Assembly: GCA_937884385.1 (NCBI GenBank)
Contig: CALGCW010000145.1
Span: forward strand, 1 to 7,085
Direction of reading: 5' to 3'
DNA length: 7,085 bases
DNA from: an uncultured Clostridia bacterium
GTDB taxonomy: Bacteria; Bacillota; Clostridia; Oscillospirales; CAG-272
Positions 1 through 4,816 of the stretch are shown here, in pieces. The position numbers were made by a program, and so were the translations under genes. Position 1 is the first letter of the stretch. The number at the start of each line of letters is the position of its first letter. The notes under the pieces are model-generated. The model ran no database searches, had not been told where the DNA came from, and saw only the letters and a program-made list of their open reading frames with translations.

Positions 1-2
1 TC

Positions 3-38
3 TTCTATGACAAGGATAGTTTGCCTGAGGTACAATAA
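3..38 (+). CDS. Possible C-terminal tail of an upstream gene (partial)
   Basis: The frame starting at base 3 is open from the window edge and reads FYDKDSLPEVQ before a TAA at 36-38, just before a strong terminator. That is what the end of a protein-coding gene would look like. Frame 1 is also open, to a TAA at 49-51, so the choice of frame is a guess based on the more protein-like composition. No function can be assigned. Confidence 0.3.
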   Translation, partial: FYDKDSLPEVQ

Positions 39-54
39 AGCAATATCATAATCT

Positions 55-80
55 AAAGACCGCCGATCGGCGGTCTTTAT
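55..80 (+). terminator. Intrinsic terminator of the upstream gene
   Basis: Bases 55-78 form a perfect 24-nt palindrome. AAAGACCGCCGA pairs with TCGGCGGTCTTT, giving a GC-rich stem with a GATC turn, A-rich on the left and T-rich on the right, so it could stop transcription from either strand. It separates the upstream gene from the rarA promoter. Confidence 0.85.
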
Positions 81-107
81 CTATTACAAAGCTCGGAAAT
101 TGGTATA

Positions 108-136
108 TTGACAAGGTTATATATTTTTGATATAAT
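108..136 (+). promoter_or_regulatory. SigA-type promoter of the rarA operon
   Basis: A perfect -35 box TTGACA (108-113) and a perfect -10 box TATAAT (131-136) are separated by 17 bp. Transcription would start near 143, giving a very short leader. It lies directly after the upstream terminator and before a strong SD. Confidence 0.9.
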
Positions 137-148
137 AACTGTGTATGT

Positions 149-157
149 GAGGTGATC
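149..157 (+). promoter_or_regulatory. Ribosome binding site of rarA
   Basis: GAGGTGATC is complementary over nine bases to the 3' end of 16S rRNA and lies 4 nt before the ATG at 162. It fixes the start codon. Confidence 0.85.
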
Positions 158-161
158 AGAA

Positions 162-1382
162 ATGGCAAACAAAAACGAGGTGCTTGCGGATATTCTCCGC
201 CCGCAGAGCTTTGACGATATGGTAGGTCAGAGCCACCTTTTCGGTGAGCGCGGAATACTGCGCAAGATGATGGAAAAGGGAAGAATGACGAATATGATAT
301 TCTTTGGTCCTCCCGGAACGGGCAAGACCACTGCAGCGAGCATTATTGCAAAGCAGTCGGGAATGAATTTCTATAAGCTCAATGCGACAAGTGCATCACT
401 TTCCGACGTCAAGGATATAATCGCGCAGACGAACAACGTGTTCGGGTTTGGCGGCATCCTTCTTTACATAGATGAGATACAGTATTTCAATCGCAAGCAG
501 CAGCAGGCGCTCCTTGAATATATGGAGGACGGCAGGGTGACGCTTATCGCCTCAACGACGGAAAATCCCCATTTTTATATATATAACGCGATAATCTCGC
601 GTTCGACTCTTTTTGAGTTCAAGCCCGTGCAGAAGGCGGAGCTTGCAAAAGCACTTGAAAGAGCACTTAAATTTCTCAACGAGAGAGACGAAACAGCGGT
701 CTCTGCAATTGACGGCACGCTTGAATACATTGCGCAGTGCTCGGGCGGCGACGTTAGGCACGCGATAAATCTGCTTGAGGGGGCGTATTACGCCTGCGAC
801 GGTGAGATAAGCATCGAGCTTGTCAAGGAGCTTCACATTCCCGTTGACAATTTCTCGGATGACGCGCATTTCGATCTTCTTTCTTGCCTGCAGAAGTCCA
901 TTCGCGGCTCGGACCCCGATGCGGCGGTGTTTTACCTTGCGAAGCTTCTTCATTGCGGCGAGCTTTTGTCAGCTTGCAGGCGTTTGCAGGTGATAGCGAG
1001 CGAGGACATAGGGCTTGCATATCCGCAGGCGGCGGCTATAGTTAAGGCTTGCTGTGATTCTGCACGTGAGCTTGGTATGCCCGAAGCGGCAATACCCCTT
1101 GCAAATGCGGCTGTTATGCTTGCGACTGCACCCAAATCAAACTCTGCTCACGATGCGTATTTTGCGGCTTTGAAGGACATTGAGTCAGGACTTGGCAAGG
1201 AAATACCCCTCCACCTTCGTTCGCCCCTCTTTAAGGGATACAAATATCCCCACACTTATGAAAATCACTATGTAAAACAGCAATATCTTCCCGATGACGT
1301 CAAGAGCAAAAGATATTATGAGTACGGCGAGAACAAAACTGAGCGCGCCGCAAGGGAATATTGGGAAAAAATAAAAAAATAG
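162..1382 (+). CDS. rarA: Replication-associated recombination protein A (RarA/MgsA), AAA+ ATPase
   Basis: This is a 406-aa clamp-loader-like AAA+ ATPase of the RarA/MgsA/WRNIP1 family, which acts in the cytoplasm at stalled or gapped replication forks and interacts with SSB. Visible motifs are Walker A GPPGTGKT (49-56), Walker B LLYIDEIQ (100-107), sensor 1 STTENP (131-136), an SRS arginine-finger segment (146-148) and sensor 2 GGDVRHAIN (195-203). The C-terminal oligomerisation domain follows, with ASEDIGLAYPQA (279-290), LATAPKSNSAHDAY (320-333) and LHLRSPLFKGYKYPH (350-364). The length is slightly below the usual 420-450 aa but no motif is missing. The start at 162 is supported by a near-perfect SD and an upstream consensus promoter. 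It is the first gene of an apparent two-gene unit; the next ORF begins 11 nt after the stop. Family assignment is secure; the exact repair role is known only from homologues. Confidence 0.96.
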   Translation: MANKNEVLADILRPQSFDDMVGQSHLFGERGILRKMMEKGRMTNMIFFGPPGTGKTTAASIIAKQSGMNFYKLNATSASLSDVKDIIAQTNNVFGFGGILLYIDEIQYFNRKQQQALLEYMEDGRVTLIASTTENPHFYIYNAIISRSTLFEFKPVQKAELAKALERALKFLNERDETAVSAIDGTLEYIAQCSGGDVRHAINLLEGAYYACDGEISIELVKELHIPVDNFSDDAHFDLLSCLQKSIRGSDPDAAVFYLAKLLHCGELLSACRRLQVIASEDIGLAYPQAAAIVKACCDSARELGMPEAAIPLANAAVMLATAPKSNSAHDAYFAALKDIESGLGKEIPLHLRSPLFKGYKYPHTYENHYVKQQYLPDDVKSKRYYEYGENKTERAAREYWEKIKK

Positions 1383-1386
1383 GGAG
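1381..1386 (+). promoter_or_regulatory. Ribosome binding site deciding the start of the nucleotidase gene
   Basis: AGGGAG overlaps the rarA stop codon and lies 7 nt before ATG 1394. The alternative in-frame ATG at 1361 is inside rarA, has no SD, and would add charged residues ahead of the signal peptide. The start at 1394 is therefore preferred. Confidence 0.75.
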
Positions 1387-1393
1387 ATCAATT

Positions 1394-3001
1394 ATGATTA
1401 ATAACAGGTCATTTATCAAGCTTTTGACACTGGTTTTAGTGATATCGATGGTTCTGTCGATGCTTACTGCCTGCCCCGTGCCGAACCCCGGGACCTCAAG
1501 CAGCTCACATCCTACGACAGGTACCTGGTACAATACCACCCAATCCACAACGAGCTCAACTACAAGTACCACGAAGGATCCCGATGATTGGAAGGACTAT
1601 CCGTCCGATCATTCTGACCTCAATAACGACGGCTTGTGTGACGACTGTAGTTTGGATGTCGTTGAGACGCTTGATTTCTATAATTTCAACGATCTTCACG
1701 GCAAATTCGACGATACGGACGACCAGCCGGGTGTTGACGAGCTTACGACTTATCTTGAAAACAGAAAAACGCTGGACGAGCACGTGATCATACTCTCCAC
1801 GGGAGATATGTGGCAGGGAAGCGCAGAGTCCAACGTGACCAAGGGCGCAATCATTACCGAATGGATGAATTACCTCGGCTTTGAAGCAATGGCACTTGGA
1901 AACCACGAATACGACTGGGGCGCGAGCTATATTGAAAGCAATGCAGCACTTGCTGAATTTCCTTTCCTTGCTATCAACATTTTTGATAATTCAACGGGAA
2001 AGCGCGTTGATTATTGCGATGCATCCGTTATGATCGAGCGCGGCGGAGTTCAGATAGGACTTATTGGAGCAATAGGCGATTGCTATACCTCCATTCTCGG
2101 CGAGATGACTAAGGGAATAAGCTTTAAGGTGGGTGACGAGCTTACTGCTCTTGTTAAGGCAGAAAGCGAAAGTCTGCGTGCACAGGGGGCGGATATCATC
2201 GTTTACCTTATCCACGATGGCGAAAACTATAGAAATGCGGGGGATACCTCGAAATATTACGATCAGACTCTTTCAAAAGACGGATATATTGACCTTGTTT
2301 TCGAAGGACACAGTCACAGCTACTATATTTTCAATGATGATTACGGCGTGCCCCATCTCCAGGGTGGCGGTGATAACGAACACGGAATCACTCACGTTGA
2401 GGTGAGTGTCAACTTTGCAAACGGTGAGATCGACTTTAGTGCGATCGAGTACGTAAAGCACAGTGCGTGCAGCAACCTTGCCGATGCACCTATTGTTGAC
2501 GAGCTTCTTGAAAAGTACAAGGATGAGATCAACGTGGTATTCAGAGAGCTTGGAAATAATAGCAAATACCGTTCAAGCAAGGAGATTGCAAGACTTGTTG
2601 CACAGCTTTATTATGAAGCGGGCGTTGAAAAATGGGGAGATGAATACGATATCGTCCTCGCGGGCGGAAGCCTGAACCTCAGGAGCCCCTATAACGTTCA
2701 GGCGGGTGTTGTGAGGTATTCAGATCTTCAGATGATACTGCCTTTTGATAATAAGATCATGCTTTGCTCGATAAAGGGAAGCGATCTGCTTGAAAAGTTT
2801 TATAATAACTCCGACTACTATATTTATTATAGCTTGAGCGCAAGTGAGATCGAACCGAACAAGACTTATTATATAATCGCGGATAATTGGACCTCAAGCT
2901 ATGCTTGGGCAAAATGTACCGAGATAACTGCGCTTGACAATGAGACCTTTGCGCGCGACCTACTTGCGAAGTATATCGAAAACGGCGGTTGGAATAATTG
3001 A
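1394..3001 (+). CDS. Lipoprotein 5'-nucleotidase / 2',3'-cyclic phosphodiesterase family metallophosphoesterase
   Basis: This 535-aa protein is predicted to be a secreted, lipid-anchored phosphoesterase of the UshA/CpdB/YfkN type. It has a hydrophobic signal peptide ending in the lipobox LTAC (Cys27), a Ser/Thr-rich linker (about 34-62), and an acidic HSDLNNDGLCDDC motif (73-85). The metallophosphoesterase domain follows, with NDLHG (99-103), STGDMWQGS (135-143), LGNHEYD (168-174), LIHDG (272-276) and EGHSH (304-308). By family comparison Asp100, His102, Asp138, Asn170, His274, His306 and His308 would bind two metals, and His171 fits the catalytic histidine. The C-terminal nucleotidase domain includes AGGSLNLRSP (423-432) and LPFDN (449-453), the substrate pocket in UshA. 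The substrate (nucleotides, cyclic nucleotides or others) cannot be told from sequence. Its likely role is extracellular phosphate or nucleoside scavenging. It follows rarA by 11 nt, so the two are probably co-transcribed, although no functional link is obvious. Confidence 0.9.
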   Translation: MINNRSFIKLLTLVLVISMVLSMLTACPVPNPGTSSSSHPTTGTWYNTTQSTTSSTTSTTKDPDDWKDYPSDHSDLNNDGLCDDCSLDVVETLDFYNFNDLHGKFDDTDDQPGVDELTTYLENRKTLDEHVIILSTGDMWQGSAESNVTKGAIITEWMNYLGFEAMALGNHEYDWGASYIESNAALAEFPFLAINIFDNSTGKRVDYCDASVMIERGGVQIGLIGAIGDCYTSILGEMTKGISFKVGDELTALVKAESESLRAQGADIIVYLIHDGENYRNAGDTSKYYDQTLSKDGYIDLVFEGHSHSYYIFNDDYGVPHLQGGGDNEHGITHVEVSVNFANGEIDFSAIEYVKHSACSNLADAPIVDELLEKYKDEINVVFRELGNNSKYRSSKEIARLVAQLYYEAGVEKWGDEYDIVLAGGSLNLRSPYNVQAGVVRYSDLQMILPFDNKIMLCSIKGSDLLEKFYNNSDYYIYYSLSASEIEPNKTYYIIADNWTSSYAWAKCTEITALDNETFARDLLAKYIENGGWNN

Positions 3002-3011
3002 TGCTATGAAT

Positions 3012-3040
3012 AAAACCGGATGCTGAGGCTTCCGGTTTTT
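3012..3040 (+). terminator. Terminator of the rarA-nucleotidase unit
   Basis: AAAACCGGA (3012-3020) pairs with TCCGGTTTT (3031-3039) across a 10-nt loop and continues into T-rich sequence. It begins 10 nt after the nucleotidase stop codon. Confidence 0.85.
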
Positions 3041-3076
3041 ATTTGTTGTACTTTGAAAGAAATTTAAAAAAAGGTA

Positions 3077-3105
3077 TTGACAAAACAAAATTTGTATGGT
3101 ATATT
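3077..3105 (+). promoter_or_regulatory. Promoter of tRNA-Glu
   Basis: A perfect -35 TTGACA (3077-3082) and a -10 TATATT (3100-3105) are spaced 17 bp apart, with an A-tract just upstream. The expected transcription start is near 3112, about 9 nt before the mature tRNA 5' end, so the precursor has a short leader. Confidence 0.88.
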
Positions 3106-3120
3106 AATTAACGTTGACAC

Positions 3121-3195
3121 GGCCCGTTGGTCAAGCGGTCAAGACGTTAGCCTCTCACGCTGAAAACATGGGTTCGATTCCCGTACGGGTCACCA
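3121..3195 (+). tRNA. tRNA-Glu (anticodon CTC), CCA encoded
   Basis: A full 75-nt cloverleaf can be drawn. The acceptor stem is GGCCCGT (3121-3127) with ACGGGTC (3185-3191), including one G-U pair. A GTC/GAC D-stem follows. The anticodon stem is TTAGC (3147-3151) with GCTGA (3159-3163), closing the loop CTCTCAC, which places CTC at 3154-3156. The T-arm is ATGGG (3168-3172) with CCCGT (3180-3184) and loop TTCGATT. The discriminator is A3192 and the encoded CCA is 3193-3195. Anticodon CTC reads GAG. The overall sequence resembles known bacterial tRNA-Glu. It has its own promoter and terminator and is a single-gene unit. tRNA 3' ends are common integration sites for mobile elements, which matters for the unusual DNA that follows. 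Confidence 0.95.
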
Positions 3196-3233
3196 AAAAA
3201 AGAAAGACACCATCAAGGTGTCTTTCTTTTTTT
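3196..3233 (+). terminator. Terminator of tRNA-Glu
   Basis: Starting right after the CCA, an A-rich arm ending in GACACC (3206-3211) pairs perfectly with GGTGTC (3217-3222) and its T-rich extension to 3232, around a 5-nt loop. The result is a stem of about 16 bp with a run of seven T at its end. Confidence 0.9.
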
Positions 3234-3235
3234 GT

Positions 3236-3390
3236 CGATGCGTACGCATCGGAGAACCCATCACCGCGCTTGCGCGGGATTGGGTTCGCAAATTCAACGA
3301 AAGGACGTTCTGTGCTCGCACAAGAACTCCTCGGTGAATTTAGTGCCAAGAGCTATGGCTCGCAGGCACCTTCCCGTACGAAATGATATT
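3236..3390 (+). other. GC-rich, densely folded intergenic element of unknown function
   Basis: No reading frame here is convincing. The stretch is about 56% GC by hand count, against about 31-40% in the genes that follow. It contains consecutive inverted repeats. The first is a perfect 16-nt palindrome, CGATGCGTACGCATCG (3236-3251). The second is a hairpin at 3254-3287: GAACCC/GGGTTC, ATC/GAT and CCGCGC/GCGCGG with TT loop and two single-base bulges. The third is a hairpin at 3290-3341: AAATTCA/TGAATTT, AGGA/TCCT, GTTCT/AGAAC, GTG/CAC with loop CTCG. The fourth is a hairpin at 3343-3369: GTGCC/GGCAC and GAGC/GCTC with loop TATG. A second terminator follows. Possible identities are a structured RNA made by readthrough from the tRNA promoter, a palindromic repeat or MITE-like element, or a remnant of integration at the tRNA. 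No separate promoter is seen. The strand is assigned only from the direction of the terminator. Confidence 0.6.
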
Positions 3391-3418
3391 GGACGCCAAA
3401 AGGTGTCCTGCTTTTTTT
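3391..3418 (+). terminator. Second terminator, after the folded element
   Basis: GGACGCC (3391-3397) pairs with GGTGTCC (3402-3408), including one G-U pair, around an AAAA loop and followed by TGC and seven T. Its right half (GGTGTC, then a T-run) resembles the tRNA-Glu terminator about 185 bp upstream, suggesting partial duplication. It has no gene of its own immediately upstream. Confidence 0.75.
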
Positions 3419-3440
3419 GGTTTCCGTAGCTTTGAAAATG

Positions 3441-3469
3441 TTGACATCAAAGCTGAGATTTGGTATAAT
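3441..3469 (+). promoter_or_regulatory. Consensus extended -10 promoter of the small-gene cassette
   Basis: TTGACA (3441-3446) and TATAAT (3464-3469) are both perfect, with a 17-bp spacer, and a TGG directly before the -10 adds an extended -10 element. Transcription would start near 3476, 34 nt before the ATG at 3510. Such a strong promoter implies high constitutive expression unless repressed. Confidence 0.92.
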
Positions 3470-3496
3470 AATTGCAATGATAAATAATAATTCAGC

Positions 3497-3503
3497 GAGG
3501 AGG
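3497..3503 (+). promoter_or_regulatory. Ribosome binding site deciding the start of the 116-aa gene
   Basis: GAGGAGG lies 6 nt before ATG 3510. The frame stays open back to 3417, but an ATG there would lie upstream of the promoter and could not be translated from its transcript. Confidence 0.85.
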
Positions 3504-3509
3504 CGTGGG

Positions 3510-3860
3510 ATGACATTTGAATCGTTTCGAAAACTGATGTCCTTTGATACTCAAGGTGGTATTTGTATTGAAATACTATTTGCGGTAGTAAAAAGCGAGA
3601 AGTTTGATTCCTGTTGGATGGGGAAGATGCAGGACAGGAAAACCAAACAAGATATTTTTTGGTATGGCCTTACTCGTGACGGCAAGAATGCATTTGATTA
3701 TCCGACCTTTGAAGAATTTTCGTCTGCCGATGTCTTTGACGGAAAATCGCTTTTTGAGATTTGGGATAACATCGTGATTAAGAATATTAACGGTTGCGAT
3801 CCTGCGGAAATGATAGATGTTTATTTGTCGGGGCAAGGTGGTTTAGGAGCTCCATTATGA
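3510..3860 (+). CDS. Hypothetical protein, 116 aa
   Basis: I do not recognise the family with confidence. The protein begins MTFESFRKLMSFDTQGG, is acidic and soluble, and has no signal peptide or membrane segment. A central part, FWYGLTRDGKNAFDYPTFEE, followed by VFDGKSLFEIWDNI, reads like a small alpha/beta protein. This DGKSLxEIW style of sequence recurs in small uncharacterised Clostridia proteins as far as I can recall, which is weak evidence. The start is fixed by a GAGGAGG site and a perfect promoter. It is the first of three small genes on the same strand, 60 nt before the next. By hand count part of the gene is about 39% GC, lower than rarA at about 50%. An immunity or accessory role is conceivable but not shown. 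Confidence 0.7.
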   Translation: MTFESFRKLMSFDTQGGICIEILFAVVKSEKFDSCWMGKMQDRKTKQDIFWYGLTRDGKNAFDYPTFEEFSSADVFDGKSLFEIWDNIVIKNINGCDPAEMIDVYLSGQGGLGAPL

Positions 3861-3904
3861 TTTATGGGCAAAAGGCAGAAGTAATATGAAAAATCCGGTT
3901 TTAT

Positions 3905-3911
3905 AAAGGAG
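3905..3911 (+). promoter_or_regulatory. Ribosome binding site of the 128-aa gene
   Basis: AAAGGAG lies 9 nt before ATG 3921, supporting this start and showing that the AT-rich frame is a real gene. Confidence 0.7.
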
Positions 3912-3920
3912 CGCAAACTT

Positions 3921-4307
3921 ATGTATAAATCAATAAATTCGAATGAAGATGTTCAATATTTTCTTGAAAAGACCAACTCGCTGCACGATGGCTATATTAT
4001 TGAAGTCCACTACGAAAATAATGGAATATCATCAATAAAGAGTGGGGACGATTTCAGCCCCAAACAGACAAAGTTAGTGATCAAAATACTGGTAAGTAGT
4101 ATTTGGAACACTGTTGTAGAATTGGAATTTGAGAATATAAAAGAATGGCAAATAAAAGATAAACAATGGGATATGACGGATACTTCTGTTATATTTAACG
4201 ACAACAATTGGATTATTTGGTCTGATGACGTTTATATGAATATTGAAGAAATAAAAAAAGGATCTTATGTAATTGCAAGATCTATGAGGTGGAGAATTAT
4301 AGAATAA
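3921..4307 (+). CDS. Hypothetical protein, 128 aa, AT-rich
   Basis: The family is not recognised. The protein has no signal peptide or membrane segment and looks like a small mostly-beta cytosolic protein. The N-terminal SLHDGYIIEVHYENNG (about 20-35) is followed by alternating hydrophobic strands (KLVIKILVSSIWNTVVELEF, about 51-70) and a Trp-rich end (W76, W83, W98, W100, W123). The pattern of an HD-containing strand followed by a beta-rich body with an ELEFENI segment is seen in small uncharacterised Firmicutes proteins, some near toxin-immunity loci; that is recollection, not a search. GC content is about 31% by hand count, the lowest of any gene here, with A/T-ending codons, suggesting recent acquisition. 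It lies 60 nt after the previous gene with its own SD and no convincing terminator between them, so it is probably read from the promoter at 3441-3469. Confidence 0.72.
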   Translation: MYKSINSNEDVQYFLEKTNSLHDGYIIEVHYENNGISSIKSGDDFSPKQTKLVIKILVSSIWNTVVELEFENIKEWQIKDKQWDMTDTSVIFNDNNWIIWSDDVYMNIEEIKKGSYVIARSMRWRIIE

Positions 4308-4340
4308 TTGCATTGTGCTTGAAGCATAGAAATCTATTAT

Positions 4341-4346
4341 GAGGTG
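4341..4346 (+). promoter_or_regulatory. Ribosome binding site of the DUF1801-like gene
   Basis: GAGGTG lies 5 nt before ATG 4352 and supports that start. Confidence 0.7.
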
Positions 4347-4351
4347 TACAG

Positions 4352-4693
4352 ATGAACGAACAGGTGAATGTTTATACTGAAAAATATCCCGATGCAATAT
4401 CTTGTATGTTTAGGTCATTGCGGGAGCTGGTATACGACGCTTCCTCTGATGACGTTCTCGAAACGATGTGGGCGGGAATGCCGAGCTATTATGTGGGGAA
4501 TGCTTTTGTAAGATTGATTCCTTTTAAGGATCATATAAATATTGAAGCCAAGGCTATAATGAATCATATGGAAGAATTGACGGAATATAAAATTACCCCC
4601 AAGGGTATGCTGCAAATATACGCAAATCAAACCGTTCCAACAGTGGTTTTGAGTCGGATATTTGCTGAAACTCTTGCGATCAATGAGGCTTAA
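4352..4693 (+). CDS. DUF1801 / YdhG-like small protein, 113 aa
   Basis: The layout matches the DUF1801 (YdhG/frataxin-like fold) family of small cytosolic proteins. An N-terminal helix VNVYTEKYPDAISCMFRSLR (5-24) corresponds to the family's YIAxFPExVQxxLxxLR. WAGMPSYYVGNAFVRLIPFK (41-60) corresponds to the conserved GMPxY strand-turn-strand, followed by DHINIEA (61-67) where relatives have NHIGLYP. The end has YKITPKGMLQI (79-89) and VPTVVLSRIFAETL (95-108), the family's YKxSKGxIQF and final helix. Length is normal. The biochemical role of the family is not established; structural similarity to frataxin has led to suggestions of iron binding. It is the third gene of the cassette, 44 nt after the previous stop, with its own SD. 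Confidence 0.75.
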   Translation: MNEQVNVYTEKYPDAISCMFRSLRELVYDASSDDVLETMWAGMPSYYVGNAFVRLIPFKDHINIEAKAIMNHMEELTEYKITPKGMLQIYANQTVPTVVLSRIFAETLAINEA

Positions 4694-4778
4694 TGTGGAA
4701 AATATAGTTATAAGAAGAAGCAAATATGTGATAAGATCAAATAAATGTAGATTTGCCTCTATAAGGTATTAACTGCAA

Positions 4779-4809
4779 AAAACGAACCCCGAAATTCGGG
4801 GTTCGTTTT
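4779..4809. terminator. Bidirectional terminator between convergent genes
   Basis: AAAACGAACCCCG (4779-4791) pairs perfectly with CGGGGTTCGTTTT (4797-4809) around a 5-nt loop. On the plus strand it ends in four T. Read on the minus strand it ends in six U, so it is best tuned for the peptidase gene whose stop codon lies at 4817 but can serve the small-gene cassette as well. Confidence 0.92.
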
Positions 4810-4816
4810 ATATTTA

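Noticed and set aside
552..953. Minus-strand open frame within rarA
   Set aside because: It is a basic, low-complexity product antisense to AAA+ motifs, with no supporting signals.
1361..1393. Upstream ATG extension of the nucleotidase
   Set aside because: It overlaps rarA, lacks an SD, and would spoil the lipoprotein signal peptide; 1394 is better.
3155..3349. Minus-strand open frame ending LVTRTGIEPMFSA
   Set aside because: The end is the antisense of the tRNA, a familiar false-gene signature; no SD or promoter supports it.
3114..3386. Plus-strand open frame of 90 codons across the tRNA and folded element
   Set aside because: It reads straight through tRNA-Glu and its terminator, has no SD, and its composition follows the hairpins. 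It is an artefact.
3236..3418. CRISPR-like repeat array
   Set aside because: The hairpins differ from each other in sequence and there are no regularly spaced identical repeats.
3232..3429. Plus-strand open frame of 65 codons in the folded element
   Set aside because: It spans three hairpins and a terminator and has no SD. Its start lies at the first palindrome.
3417..3509. Upstream extension of the 116-aa gene
   Set aside because: It contains the promoter and the SD of the true start, so it is not transcribed.
3888..3906. AAAATCCGGTTTT as a terminator between the first two cassette genes
   Set aside because: The near-palindrome has no room for a loop and only a few A-T and CCGG pairs, so it is unlikely to terminate transcription.
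4694..4776. Possible extra gene or promoter between the DUF1801-like gene and the shared terminator
   Set aside because: It is only AT-rich sequence; no SD-plus-ATG frame or promoter pair was found.
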